This document shows positions 39,890 to 51,595 of a stretch of 64,000 nucleotides of DNA, one piece after another. The position numbers were made by a program, and so were the translations under genes. Each line of letters opens with the position of its first letter. Position 1 is the stretch's first letter. The notes beneath the pieces are model-generated. The model did not search any database and was not told the DNA's origin. It saw only the letters and a program-made list of their open reading frames with translations. The DNA is from Phytophthora colocasiae (lineage: Eukaryota > Oomycota > Peronosporomycetes > Peronosporales > Peronosporaceae). Location of the stretch: NCBI GenBank assembly GCA_018806915.1, contig JAGKQI010000099.1:1302001-1366000 (forward strand). The letters are read 5' to 3'.

Positions 39890-40276
39890 ATGCGTCTGGG
39901 TTTCTTCCTACTGGTGGTGGTGACTGCCCTTCTCGCTACCTGCGATGCCTCTGCAGCTAGATCCGTGAACGAGATCTCAAGTGGACGATTTCTGAGGAGC
40001 GAATCGTTTAAGGAAGGTCTGAAACTCCTCCCCAAAACTTACGTGAAGGAACTGGTGGACGACAGCGACAAGCTTAAAGCTGCCTTGCAATCTTGGAGCC
40101 AATCGAGCCTTAGTCGCAAGCGCCTAGCTAAGTCTCTGGAGCTCAGCACGAGCAGATTCAAGAGGGTGCGGGAGGCTGCAAACCGGCACAAGACCAACGA
40201 AGTTTTCATCCTGAATGAGTACGCGAAGCACTTGAAACAACTTAAGAGGTCGCCAAGACTCCCGAAGGTACAATAA
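39890..40276 (+). CDS. RXLR-type secreted effector candidate
   Basis: Encodes 128 residues, no intron. Residues 1-22 (MRLGFFLLVVVTALLATCDA...) form a signal peptide. RFLR at residues 33-36 fits the RXLR motif and its usual position 30-60 after the start, the host-translocation signature of oomycete effectors. The EER motif that often follows is absent; SESFKEG is the only acidic stretch nearby. The remaining 90 residues are basic and helical (LSRKRLAKSLELSTSRFKRV, EYAKHLKQLKRSPRLPK), without tryptophan-centred WY units beyond one Trp (SWSQSS). No host target can be inferred. It borders a transposon-rich, gene-poor stretch, the common setting for such genes, and lies only 79 bp upstream of the next coding region on the same strand. 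Confidence 0.8.
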   Translation: MRLGFFLLVVVTALLATCDASAARSVNEISSGRFLRSESFKEGLKLLPKTYVKELVDDSDKLKAALQSWSQSSLSRKRLAKSLELSTSRFKRVREAANRHKTNEVFILNEYAKHLKQLKRSPRLPKVQ

Positions 40277-40355
40277 GCATAAGGAAGGGTAAAAATGTAG
40301 TTGTCTTCTCATAAACCGCAACAGAGAGTCATCCATCCTTCTATGAAGAGTCGGC

Positions 40356-43300
40356 ATGACAAGATGCCCAGCGTTCTCGTTCATTCTCGGCTTTCTGGTC
40401 CTACATCAATGGGTCCTACAAGTCTACTCCACTTCACTCGCAAATGACTGGTACCTCTCCACTCGGTGCAATGAAAGATCTGCATCTACCGCTTGTCGGC
40501 AATACGGACGGTGTAAAGCCACCCACCGCTGTGCCCGAGGTGACGAGGACTATGAGGTGAAAGCTGCAAAACTAAAGAGCTATACGCGAGAGTTCAGTGG
40601 TGGAGAGAGAGGTGAAATCCCACTCATGAACGACTTCGAGGACTGGAAATCGGGCACTCATCACTGGAGATTCCAGCAAAATGGCGGTTCGAACAACAGC
40701 ATGGAAGAACCGACAATGCGGATCGGTTGGAATTCGTTCAATTTTCCCGTAATCGGTTCCCTAGAGCTTGCGTCTGGCTATTTGGTATTTGATACTGATC
40801 GAGTTGAAGTGCGTGGAGATGTCCAGTTGAATGGGGAAGTAGCGACTACGGTTGAGGGAACGTCTGTGGCTGTGTTCAACTTCATGACGGTGTATCTTGG
40901 CTCTGGTGTTCGTGTGCGTTTCCAAGGTAAGCGAGCTATAGCGATTCTAAGTCGGAGTAGCTTTATTTTGGACACGGAATTGAAGGTTCGACCTGGTACA
41001 CTTGGTGGATTCCCTGGAGGTGGCTTCATCGGGAGTTCTCCAGGCGTAAACAACAACCAGAATGGACCAGGCAGTTCCAGTGTTCGCGTTTACGTGAAAA
41101 CGTTGTCGACGTATGGCACGCACATTCCTGAAGTGCAGGAGATCGAGACTTCAGTTGCTTCAGGCCAAAATATCCAAGGACACTTCATACTTCGCTATCC
41201 GAGCACTAAAAGTGAAGGTTCAACCACGACAATAGCATACGATGCATCTGCATTGGCCGTACGTCGTCAGCTGGAAACAGCATTCCCGGATATTGGAGAG
41301 TTGCATGTTGAACGAGACGACACGCTCGAACAAGTGCCTGAAATTGGAAGATTGTGGCGGGTGACCTTTTTGTCAGCTGTGGGAAATGTGCCACAACTGG
41401 AAGCACAGAGTTTTCTGTCCGGGTTGGAGTCGAAAGTTGTAACGCGGACGATAATCAATGGTAACGAACTGACAGGTTCTTTCTCTCTAAACTTTCTCGA
41501 TGGGAAAACTCGCTCTTTGGATCACGATATCTCAGCTGAAGAACTGCGAGAAGCTCTACTGAAGGATTTACCAGTGTTAATCGACGCTCGTGTAACTCGA
41601 ACAGATGCTAACGACATGTGCGTACAAGGTTCTACACTCGAAGACCAGAGGGCTAGCTCGTCGATTCTTGCGTTTGACCCGAACGTCGACCAAGGACTTT
41701 ATCGAGCTTCAGAGTGGCAAATACCAGAAAAGCAACTTGTCGAAGTTTCGGATAGTACGAAAGACTACCTTAATAAGCGCTGTCGAGCTGGTCGTGGAGC
41801 TGCTGGAGGGTTTGTGTGGAAATTGCAGTTCTGGACACGTGAAGGGAATGTGGCGGCCAAAAGTCCGACCTCTAGTGCTATGGCAAGCGTTGACCCTCCT
41901 GCGTCTTTGACGGTCGATTACTCAAATCTCCAAGGACTTGGGGCAGTAGCTGAAGTCGTTAATTCTCAGTGTTTTTCACTTGCTTTTGGTGGTGCGGGGG
42001 CTTCGTTCGCAGGCACGGGAGGAGATGGCTATAGTGACTCAAACTGGAAAGCTTCAGCGTATGTTGATGAACTAGTGACAGATCTATTGGGGGGAAGTGG
42101 AGGTGCTGGAGGAGGAATGGAACCGTTTGACGTTTTCCCAGTCGTTCAACCTACTCAAGGGGGAGCAGGTGCTGGGGCCATTATGGTTTCGGCTATCAAT
42201 GATATGTTGTTAGGCCCTAATGCGATCGTTTCAACTAATGGAGGTGATGGAAGTCCAGGGTTTACACCAGGAGGTGGGGGTGCTGGGGGTTCAGTGTTGA
42301 TAGTAAGTGGAGCTACTGTGTCAAACCACGGGGTACTGGAGGCTACGGGGGGTCATGGAGGTCATGAACTTAATGCTGGAGGTGTTGGGGGTGCAGGAGG
42401 GGGAAGTGGCGGAAGAATTGCTATCTACGCACAAACTTATTCGTCCTGGGGGGAGGGAAGTCTCCAGGTGAGTGGTGGAGATTCATCTGACACAGCAAGA
42501 CCTGGTGGTCGAGGCTCAGTTTACGTTAAAGTCCACTCCGAGTTGGCAATGCGAATTGACTCCTCAATGGGAGCTGCTGGTACTTCCAAGTCACTTTTAG
42601 TACATGGAAGTGAGCAATATTCCAGTGGATCGTTGTATTTGTCTCCTGAAGCGAGTCAAGTGTCTCGTAGTGGACCACGTTTTGTACTTGCAACTCCCAG
42701 TCTACCTACTCGCGTCTCATACTTTGTTCGAGTTGGAAATTTGCAGCAAAGTACACTTGCAGCAACTCGAGGAGCCATCTTTGGCATTCACAGGAGTGAC
42801 GGTCAACTTATGATTTCTATTGCGTTGGTTGATGGCAAATTCGTGCATGAAGCCAACACTTTTCAATGGCCACGAGAGGTTTTCCAGGACAAAATACAGA
42901 CTGATCGATGGTACAAACTAGATGTGGTTCTCAACTGGCAACTTCATACGTACTCAATTCGACTCAATGACGTGTCGAAAGTGAATGCTGCCACATTCCA
43001 CGGTGAAAATGTGGCTGCACTTAGTCTAAACAATTTCCACTCCATGTCGACGTGGTGGGACGAAATTTATGTGGGTGAGGACTATTTCTTCGGCTTCTCC
43101 TGTCCTTGGATCATACAAAACACAGATACACAAGGAGCAGTTCTCACAACAAAGCGGTCGTGGCGTAAATTATGGTCCGAGACGAACCAGAAGCCGTCAG
43201 AAACTACGTATCATCCCATGGTTCATCACCAAAGCCACTTGTCGAAACAGGAAGTGTATTCCCACGACAATGGAGGCATTATCCCATTCGATGGCGCCCC

Positions 43301-46238
43301 ACATCGCGCATTTTTCAATGATATTCAGGAGCAGGAGAGTGAAATCCCAGATCAAAGCAGCTACGAGGAACAGACTGCTGAAACTTTGACGACAAACGAA
43401 GACGACGAGGTCATTTCGTACGCTGAATTATTAACAATTGAGGGTCTCCCGCTGGATAGAACGATTGTGGAGCCTTTGGAAACGGGAATCGACTGGGAGG
43501 CTAGTGTTGGTTCTACTAGTGCTAATCAAGCGACACCAGAGCCGGATGTTTCTCCACATCCAAGTGTTTACTGGTACTCGGAGGTTTTTGATTCAACTAC
43601 GGGCCAAGGAGCCATCGGAGCCTGCTCTAGTACCGACTACAATGAGTGGCGTAACGAAGGAATCATGCTTCATTTCACGAATCTATCCGATCCATTTGGA
43701 GATCGTTTGGAAGGCAGTGGTGGTTTACTGGCTGATCGACCTAAAGTGGTTTTCAATCGAGCTACAAAGCGTTTTGTCATGTGGATGCACGTTGATAGTG
43801 CCTCGGAATCTAAGACAAATACTATGGGACTTACAGGGGTGGCGAGTAGTGAGTACCCGAACGGACCTTTTACCTTTCTTCATAGCTTCTACCCAGATGC
43901 AGCACCTTTAGAGGCACCAGGAGGACAGGGTGTCAATGAGACCCATGACCAGACAGTAGCTATTATTCCTTCATCTAACCAGCAAGATGCAGCATATCTC
44001 ATCCGAACATATTTCAAGACCGTCGAGTACTGGTTACCCCGTCCTGTCATGGATCCACTGTGGCAAAGCGTACAAAAGCCAAGTGGAACGAAGACTGTGA
44101 CGGACTTTGGACTGAGTTACCATCGCGCTTTTTACCACGAGGGCTACGATGATCCAACAGATATTTATTTGCAGAGATGGAGGATGGAGGATACACCTTG
44201 GGAAGTCATTTGCTGTTCGATAGTCAACACGAGTACTTGTGTTTCTGTCAAAAAGGTACCACAAAGCCCGGAAGACATCTGTCCCGACGGGATGAAGAAG
44301 AAAACCATCGTGGGGCAGGCACAGAGTAAATCGGCTGTGCAAACAAGGTACAAAGACCCGAATGACGACGTCAATAGCGCTTTTGTGCCGACTTCGTCTG
44401 TACCAGCGTATACTTCGTGGGGGTTCCAAGTGCAAAACACTAAAACGTGGCGAGGCAACTACTTCGACGCTCTCAGTACGAATATCACACTGTTTATCTT
44501 CAAGAGATTCGCTGGAGAACGTTGTCGTCATCAGATCGAACAGGACCCAACCATTGAGTTCACTTACCCAAATGAGGAAGAGTTGACTGGAACTACAATT
44601 CCATCAAATGATACAGAGATTCTGGACGAGTTATTGGGCACACTGGGCGTTCCTGTAAGCTTAGCCTTTAAGAGCAAGTACTCATCTTTTGATCTCGCTG
44701 AGATCGACCGGAACAGTGACGGGAAGATCACGTCTAATGAAATCGCACAACTCGAGGAACAGAAAACTCTAAAGCAACTTACAGCTGAATTGGTTGACGC
44801 GTTGATCGCGGACTTCAACGTCATGAAGTGGGGGCAAATCGACATTCTGGACGCTGATAAGGACGGATTCATCACTTTCAACGAGTTCGAGGCCTGGCTG
44901 GGCGTTGATCCGGATTTGATCTTCGATCGCTTCGATCTGGACAAGAACGGATACTTGGACGAGAACGAATTAGCTCGTTCTTTGTGGTATCGACAGATGC
45001 CTCGCTTGGACGCTGCTATCTTCGTGTTGGATCCGTCTTTTGATGGTCGCGTGTACTACGAGCGATTCCGTTCGTTGCTGCTTCAAGCTCCCGACTATAT
45101 CTTCAAGACGTATGACTTCGATAGCTCCAATACTCTGTCGGAGTTCGAGATCAGCCTGATGATCAAGGATTTAGGCTCAGCGTTTGCAAAACCACAAGTA
45201 CTGGCAGCGTTGAAAGATTCTACCACCAACAGCATCACAAAAGCCGACTACGCCGCATGGTTCAGTTCCACGACAAGCCTCGTCGGTGGAGCTCGTAATA
45301 AACTTAAGGTGGACAATGCCGTTCATGCCACTGGACCCGATCGTTTGACTGGGCCACTGCACGTTGTGGAGCTACGACGGACGAAGTACGTAGCGATCAG
45401 TGCCTTATCAGACGACTATCTCAGTACTCGAGGCTTGTTACGTGAAGTCGAAGGTGATTTTGAAGGTCGAGAAGCTCTGCTTAACTTTTTCGCATTCAGT
45501 GAAGACCTCTTCGGCCTCACAGACTCTGCAGATGGAGCTGTATTTGCAAATGAGATCAATCCGTTCCGTGAGTTTCTATCACCAGCAAAGCTGCATGACC
45601 GCGCCTCATACTGGAACGGGCGACATTGGGAAGGGCGTCCATCAGCTCCACCGCTTTTCACGTACGGATCGCAGTGTTTCCAAGTTGCAGGGTTGGTCGA
45701 TTCAACTGGAGATATCGACTCAACTGGGTGTTTGCCATGTCGTACAACATCTCCATACTCTTCAGCTATAGTGGATATGTATCAAACATTTGTACGGGAC
45801 GCATCGCAATGTCAACCTCAGAAGGAACTGGACGCGTATATCAAGGAATTCGACCAGCAAGTGGCCATCCAGTTGCAATACCAGCAACAAGCTCAATACG
45901 GACCTCAAGGACTGCAACCGCATATGTCCCCATGCTACAACCAGTCACAGTTCTTCCCTTGCGACGTGCAAAAGGTTTTAGACGGCAATGTGGCCGATAC
46001 ATTACGAGATTGGAAGAACCGTGAAGCTCCCGAGAGTTTGGCATGGGAGAAACATCCGAATAATATCGGATCGTCGGTGAAAATCCGAGCTGATGACTAT
46101 CAATTCGAGTCTAAAGGCCCGTCGTATATCGAGCGTTTCCCATTGAGACAGCGAGAGCCGCTAAATGCCGATACATTGGACAGTGTGATGACGTATGCGC
46201 CAGACGAACTAGCTGATGTCATGGGCGGAGGTCGCTAA
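40356..46238 (+). CDS. Giant secreted protein with Gly-rich, glycosidase-propeller-like and EF-hand regions
   Basis: Single uninterrupted frame of 1960 residues. MTRCPAFSFILGFLVLHQWV is a signal peptide. Residues about 80-560 are beta-rich; about 560-690 is glycine-rich (GGSGGAGGG, GGGGAGGSVLIVSGATVSNH), as in adhesins and extracellular matrix proteins; about 730-910 resembles a concanavalin/LamG-like sandwich. Residues about 1070-1290 (VYWYSEVF, GACSSTDYNEWRNEGIM, DRPKVVFNRATKRFVMWMH) have the strand pattern of a GH43-type five-bladed propeller. Then four EF-hand loops: DRNSDGKITSNE (about 1450), DADKDGFITFNE (about 1498), DLDKNGYLDENE (about 1526), and a weaker DFDSSNTLSEFE (about 1586). 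The C-terminus is Gln-rich. Likely an extracellular calcium-binding wall or matrix protein, as inference; enzymatic activity is unproven. Confidence 0.88.
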   Translation: MTRCPAFSFILGFLVLHQWVLQVYSTSLANDWYLSTRCNERSASTACRQYGRCKATHRCARGDEDYEVKAAKLKSYTREFSGGERGEIPLMNDFEDWKSGTHHWRFQQNGGSNNSMEEPTMRIGWNSFNFPVIGSLELASGYLVFDTDRVEVRGDVQLNGEVATTVEGTSVAVFNFMTVYLGSGVRVRFQGKRAIAILSRSSFILDTELKVRPGTLGGFPGGGFIGSSPGVNNNQNGPGSSSVRVYVKTLSTYGTHIPEVQEIETSVASGQNIQGHFILRYPSTKSEGSTTTIAYDASALAVRRQLETAFPDIGELHVERDDTLEQVPEIGRLWRVTFLSAVGNVPQLEAQSFLSGLESKVVTRTIINGNELTGSFSLNFLDGKTRSLDHDISAEELREALLKDLPVLIDARVTRTDANDMCVQGSTLEDQRASSSILAFDPNVDQGLYRASEWQIPEKQLVEVSDSTKDYLNKRCRAGRGAAGGFVWKLQFWTREGNVAAKSPTSSAMASVDPPASLTVDYSNLQGLGAVAEVVNSQCFSLAFGGAGASFAGTGGDGYSDSNWKASAYVDELVTDLLGGSGGAGGGMEPFDVFPVVQPTQGGAGAGAIMVSAINDMLLGPNAIVSTNGGDGSPGFTPGGGGAGGSVLIVSGATVSNHGVLEATGGHGGHELNAGGVGGAGGGSGGRIAIYAQTYSSWGEGSLQVSGGDSSDTARPGGRGSVYVKVHSELAMRIDSSMGAAGTSKSLLVHGSEQYSSGSLYLSPEASQVSRSGPRFVLATPSLPTRVSYFVRVGNLQQSTLAATRGAIFGIHRSDGQLMISIALVDGKFVHEANTFQWPREVFQDKIQTDRWYKLDVVLNWQLHTYSIRLNDVSKVNAATFHGENVAALSLNNFHSMSTWWDEIYVGEDYFFGFSCPWIIQNTDTQGAVLTTKRSWRKLWSETNQKPSETTYHPMVHHQSHLSKQEVYSHDNGGIIPFDGAPHRAFFNDIQEQESEIPDQSSYEEQTAETLTTNEDDEVISYAELLTIEGLPLDRTIVEPLETGIDWEASVGSTSANQATPEPDVSPHPSVYWYSEVFDSTTGQGAIGACSSTDYNEWRNEGIMLHFTNLSDPFGDRLEGSGGLLADRPKVVFNRATKRFVMWMHVDSASESKTNTMGLTGVASSEYPNGPFTFLHSFYPDAAPLEAPGGQGVNETHDQTVAIIPSSNQQDAAYLIRTYFKTVEYWLPRPVMDPLWQSVQKPSGTKTVTDFGLSYHRAFYHEGYDDPTDIYLQRWRMEDTPWEVICCSIVNTSTCVSVKKVPQSPEDICPDGMKKKTIVGQAQSKSAVQTRYKDPNDDVNSAFVPTSSVPAYTSWGFQVQNTKTWRGNYFDALSTNITLFIFKRFAGERCRHQIEQDPTIEFTYPNEEELTGTTIPSNDTEILDELLGTLGVPVSLAFKSKYSSFDLAEIDRNSDGKITSNEIAQLEEQKTLKQLTAELVDALIADFNVMKWGQIDILDADKDGFITFNEFEAWLGVDPDLIFDRFDLDKNGYLDENELARSLWYRQMPRLDAAIFVLDPSFDGRVYYERFRSLLLQAPDYIFKTYDFDSSNTLSEFEISLMIKDLGSAFAKPQVLAALKDSTTNSITKADYAAWFSSTTSLVGGARNKLKVDNAVHATGPDRLTGPLHVVELRRTKYVAISALSDDYLSTRGLLREVEGDFEGREALLNFFAFSEDLFGLTDSADGAVFANEINPFREFLSPAKLHDRASYWNGRHWEGRPSAPPLFTYGSQCFQVAGLVDSTGDIDSTGCLPCRTTSPYSSAIVDMYQTFVRDASQCQPQKELDAYIKEFDQQVAIQLQYQQQAQYGPQGLQPHMSPCYNQSQFFPCDVQKVLDGNVADTLRDWKNREAPESLAWEKHPNNIGSSVKIRADDYQFESKGPSYIERFPLRQREPLNADTLDSVMTYAPDELADVMGGGR

Positions 46239-46451
46239 TATGATTCCAAAGTATTACTGCAACTTGCATCATATCTGGGGGGGGGGGGGTCACTGATGGC
46301 GCTAGGATGTTGCAGTTGCAGTGCAACTATAACAGTGAATGAAGCCACTCATATTTGAAATTTCGAATTAATTACAAAAATAACCCAATAGTAAAAGCAA
46401 GTAAATTGTGTGTCGCCAGATGGCACACAGTTCTAACGGCGCACATTTTTT

Positions 46452-46466
46452 GTCATTCCGCAATCC
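46452..46466 (+). promoter_or_regulatory. Oomycete initiator-like element upstream of topoisomerase II
   Basis: GTCATTCCGCAATCC matches the initiator part (TCATTYY) and most of the flanking element, 69 bp before the ATG at 46536. A CT microsatellite lies between. Confidence 0.55.
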
Positions 46467-46535
46467 GCTGCCTCGGCACCAAGCTCTCTCTCTCTCTGCA
46501 GTCCCTAGCTCTATCACCAGCGGTTCTTGTCAGTT

Positions 46536-49500
46536 ATGAGCGATTCAGAAGATGATGTACGTTCTTGTCTTCCTATCGCTGCTTCTCCCACGTCTCTACG
46601 TGCTCTACAGCGTTCAAAAGCCGTAAAAAAAACTCACTCTGTTCTGCTTTCCCTTGTTTAAATTTCCTTTAGGTTGTAATGATGACTCCCAGTAAAAACA
46701 AGAAGAAACCAGCTGCGCCAAGGAAGAAGAAGACGGCTGGAGCAGCAGGGAAAGTTGCAGCATCAGCTAAGAAAACAGTGAAGAAGACTACCAAGAAGAA
46801 AAAGAAAGATACTTGGGATAGTGACAGTGAAAGCTCAGCCTACGACGTGGACGCCAGTGAGGATGAAGCTATGACAGCCAACACGGAAGATAACGGAACT
46901 CCCAAGCAGAGTATTGAGCAGATTTACCAGAAAAAGACCCAACTGCAACACATTTTGCTTCGACCTGACACCTACGTGGGCTCTATTGAGCACATTGAGC
47001 AGAACATGTGGGTGTTTGACGACGAGAAGAAGAGGATGATAATGAAGAAGATCAGTTATGTCCCTGGACTGTACAAGATCTTCGACGAGATTATTGTTAA
47101 CGCCTGTGACAACAAGCAGAGAGACAAGTCCATGAACACTCTGAAAGTGACGATCGACGTGGAGAAGAACGAGATCTCAGTGTGGAACAACGGCAAAGGC
47201 ATTCCCATTGTATTGCACAAAGAGCACAAGGTCTACGTTCCCGAGTTGATCTTCGGACACTTACTTACAGGCAGCAACTTCGACGACAACAAGAAGAAAA
47301 CCACCGGTGGACGAAACGGATATGGCGCCAAACTGGCCAATATCTTTTCGAACGAATTTATTGTCGAGACGGCAGACTCCAGCACGAAACAGAAGTACAA
47401 GCAGGTTTTCGAGAACAACATGGGCAAGAAGAACCCACCCTCGATCACTAAGTGGGGGCAGAAGGACTTCACGTGCATCTCGTTTAAACCCGACTTGGAA
47501 CGCTTTAAATTGGACTTCCTCAATGACGACATCGTCTCACTGTTCAAGAAGCGTGTATATGACGTGGCTGGCGTCTCTGGAAAGGGACTTAACGTGTATT
47601 TGAACGGTGAAAAGATCCCCATCAAGTCGTTCCCTCAGTACGTTGCTCTATACCCCGGACCTCGTGGGTTTGAATCTGAAAAGGACACGAAGGAGGACGA
47701 GGACTCGCACCCTGAAGAAAATGGCGACGACGATGACGACTACAGCGAGGAGAAGTCCAAAAAGGCCAAGGCCAAAAAAGCCAAGCCGTCGAACGTTACC
47801 AAGAATGGTGTTATCTTTGAGAAACCGGATGAGCGCTGGCAGGTTGGCGTTGGCTTGAGTGAAGATGGCTTCCAGCAGGTGAGCTTCGTCAACGGCATCT
47901 GTACTACGAAAGGTGGCCAGCATGTTTCCTACATTGTGGACCAGATCACAACAAAGCTCGTCAACGTGCTAAAGAAGAAGAACAAGGGCGAGGCTGTCAA
48001 ACCCAACTACATCAAGAACCACATGTTCATCTACGTGAGCGCGCTGATTGATAACCCTGCCTTTGATTCTCAGGTACATTGTGTATACTGAAAAGGAGTT
48101 TCTGGATGAACTAACACGTTTATTGTGGTGACAGACGAAAGAGACCCTGACTACTCGAGCAAACAGCTTTGGATCAACCTTTAACCTCAGTGACAAGTTC
48201 CTGAAGCAGGTGGAGAAGACTGGCTTGGTGGAAAAGATTCTATCGTTTGCAGCATTTAAACAGACTGCAGAGCTGCGCCGAAAGGGTGGCAGCAGTGGCA
48301 AGAGGTCACGTCTTACAGGCATCCCTAAACTAGATGATGCCAATCACGCTGGCACGGCAAAGAGCAAGGACTGCACCCTGATCCTTACAGAGGGAGATTC
48401 TGCCAAAACGGTTGCAGTAGGCGGCCTCGCCGTCGTTGGCAGAGATTACTACGGTGTCTTCCCACTACGAGGAAAAATGCTCAACGTTCGTGAAGCAAGT
48501 CACACACAGATCCTGAAGAACGAGGAGATTCAGAATGTCGTCAAGATCCTCGGTCTCAAGTATGGCCAGAAGTACGAGTCTACAAAGGGTTTACGCTATG
48601 GCCACTTGATGATCATGGCAGATCAGGATCACGATGGTAGCCATATTAAGGGTCTGGTGATCAACCTCATTCATCACTTTTGGCCGTCGCTACTGCTTGT
48701 GGATGGATTCCTACAGGAGTTTATCACTCCGATCGTAAAATGTACCAAGGGCAGGACAAAAGAGGTATTTTACACGATGCCTGAGTACGAGGCGTGGCGT
48801 GAACGAACGAACCAAGGACGAGGCTGGGTGATCAAGTACTACAAGGGTCTGGGTACGAGTACGGCGGCTGAAACCAAGGAGTACTTCTCTGATCTCCAAA
48901 CGCATCAGATCGGATTCACTTACGATGGAGAAGGAGACGCCGATGTCATTGACATGGCGTTCTCTAAAAAGCGCGTGGAAGATCGTAAGGACTGGCTTCG
49001 AGGCTATGAGCCTGGCACCTACGTGGACTATGACGTCGATGAGATGGGCTACACAGAGTACGTTTGATGCGGTTGGAGGGGTCTCAGGAGCTCCTCATCT
49101 AACTCATTATTTTTCTGACAGGTTCGTTAACAAGGAGCTTATTTTATTCTCCATGGCGGATAACATTCGTTCAATTCCAAGTGTCCTTGATGGTTTCAAG
49201 CCGTCTCAGCGTAAGGTGCTGTTCTGCTGCTTCAAGCGTAATCTACGGGTAAGTTTGAAGTTGTCGTCACTAGGACTTTGATGGCTGGCTGACGTTACGT
49301 GTATTTCGTAGTCCGAGCTCAAGGTTGCACAGCTAGCGGGTTACGTGTCAGAACACTCTGCCTACCACCACGGCGAACAGAGTCTGCAGGGCTGTATCGT
49401 GAATATGGCGCAGGATTTCGTTGGGAGCAACAATATCCACCTTCTGTCCCCTATTGGCCAGTTCGGTACGCGATTGATGGGCGGTAAGGATGCGGCCAGC

Positions 49501-51471
49501 GCTCGTTACATTTTCACTAACTTGGAGCAGCTCACGCGCCGGATCTACGATCCCTTGGATAATGACTGCCTGAAGTACCTTGATGAGGATGGCCAGTCGA
49601 TTGAGCCCGAATGGTATATTCCGGTTATCCCCATGGTGCTCGTCAACGGTAGTGACGGTATTGGAACGGGTTGGTCCAGTTCCGTCCCCACTTTTAACCC
49701 TCTCGATATCATCAAGGGCCTTCGTCAAATGATCAACGCAGAGGAGGTTACCCCGCTTACGCCATGGTATCGCGGATTCACAGGTCATATCGTTGAGAAG
49801 ACCAACTCACGTGGTACTGATAGTGGCAACTACATTGTCCAGGGTCTGTATGAAGTGCAAGGCGACAACACGCTCATTATCTCTGAGCTTCCTGTGAAGA
49901 CGTGGACTCAGACGTACAAGCAATTCTTGGAGGGACTCCTTGATGCTGGTACCATTAAAGACTTCAAGGAGAATCACACCGACGTCAAGGTGCTGTTCAC
50001 GATTACACTGGAGCCGAAGACGCTGACTGATATCTCGAAAGCCTCGGGCGGAATCGTAAAGAAGTTCAAGCTTGAATCCTCCCTGTCTACTTCTAACATG
50101 CACCTGTTTGACGCTGCGGGACATATCAAGAAGTACGAAAACCCTAAGGAGATCATGGAGGAGTTCTACGGCATTCGTCTGGAGTTCTACGACCGTCGAA
50201 AGAAGTCGATGCTTCAGAAGCTTCAAGATCAGATCAAGCTGCTGTCCAATAAGGCTCGTTTTGTCCTGTCCGTCGTGGAAGGCAAACTGATTGTAAACAA
50301 CCGCAAGAAACAGGAACTGCTTGAAGAGTTGATAGCTGAAGGCTACGATCAGATTGCGCCAAAGTCGAAAAAGAAGGCCAACAATGATGACTCAAACGAG
50401 TCGGACGAGGACGAGACCGATCTTGCGGGCGCCAGCAGAGGCTACGACTACCTGCTATCGATGAAAATCTGGAGTTTGACGAAGGAACGTGTTGACAGTC
50501 TGCGTGCTGAGCTTCAGGAACGCGAGCAGGAGTACAGCGTCTTGGAAGGTAGAACGGTGCAGGATTTGTGGCTCACCGACCTGGACGCTCTCGAGAAAAT
50601 GCTCGTCGAGACGGAGGAAGAGCGTGAGAGAGTCTTGGCACACACCCCGAAGAAGAAAGGTGGCAAGGGCAGGAAACCTGCGAAGAAGAGGAAACGAAAG
50701 AACGACAGTGATGATGACGGAGATGATTCTGACTTTGAGGTAGCAGGCACGAAGGCTCGCAAAAAGGGGAAAACTCCAGTCAAGCGGGCTGTCAAGAAAG
50801 AAGCTGCTCCAGCCAAGACTAATGGCACAAAGGAGAACAAGACAAATGGTGCGAAAGTGACCAAGGCAAACAGCTCCAAGTCAGGCTCGATTACGTCTTT
50901 CTTCAAGCCCAAGGAGGAGGCCCCTGCTGCCAAGGAGGAAAGCGAAGAGGAGGTCGAGGAGCTTTCGTTGGCCGAGCGCCTTGCTCGTAGATTTAAGGTG
51001 TCCCCTCAAAAGGTGGCTGCTGCCTCTACTACCCCGAAGGCAAAGCGCACAGCGAAAACTGCCGCTACAATTGACTTGGCCAGCTCAGATGACGAGAAAA
51101 CGAACGTCAAGGGCGAAGAGGACGACGTTTTTGCAATGGAGTCAGATGATGCAGCCAAGAAGCCAGCAAAGACGAAGGCCCCTGCACGCAAGGTAGCGGC
51201 GTCTGCGAAGAAGGCTACGCCCGCAAAGAAGGCTACACCCGCCAAGAGGAAGCCGAAGAAGTCACCACTGGAAGATGATAGTGAGGCTGAGGACGGCAGT
51301 GACAACGGAGCTGACCCATCCCCGATGGCGCCTCGGCCAAAGCGTGCGCTTCGTACGCAAAAGCGCATCGTGTACGACGAAATCTCCAGTGACGAAGAGG
51401 ACGACAACAAGAATGATGAAGAGGAAAGTTTCGCATTCGAGGACGATGCCGACGACAGTGATTTCGAGTAA
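46536..51471 (+). CDS. TOP2: DNA topoisomerase II (type IIA)
   Basis: Five exons: 46536-46556 (only MSDSEDD), 46673-48073, 48135-49057, 49122-49248 and 49312-51471, all GT-AG, 1543 residues. ATPase (GHKL) domain: IVNACDNKQRD, then GGRNGYGAKLANIFSNEF. TOPRIM: LTEGDSAKTVAVGGL (catalytic Glu), PLRGKMLNVREAS, and DQDHDGSH (metal-binding Asp pair). Winged helix with the DNA-linking tyrosine: QFGTRLMGGKDAASARYIFT. The gate domain ends before about residue 1230, followed by a lysine/acid-rich C-terminal tail (KKRKRKNDSDDD, KKATPAKKATPAKR, EEDDNKNDEEES), typical of eukaryotic enzymes and probably containing nuclear localisation signals. Passes one duplex through another, for chromosome segregation and relief of torsion. 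The N-terminus (basic KKKTAGAAGKVAAS) is long. Confidence 0.95.
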
Positions 51472-51595
51472 GTGTCAAGTTGAAGTGCCTGCATCGCGGC
51501 AGGACTGAAGTGGGAAGGGAAAAACAAACAAACCAGTGCATGTTTTAAGGCTAGTACCATCTCATAAGACAATAATATCAACGCCCTCTTCCATC

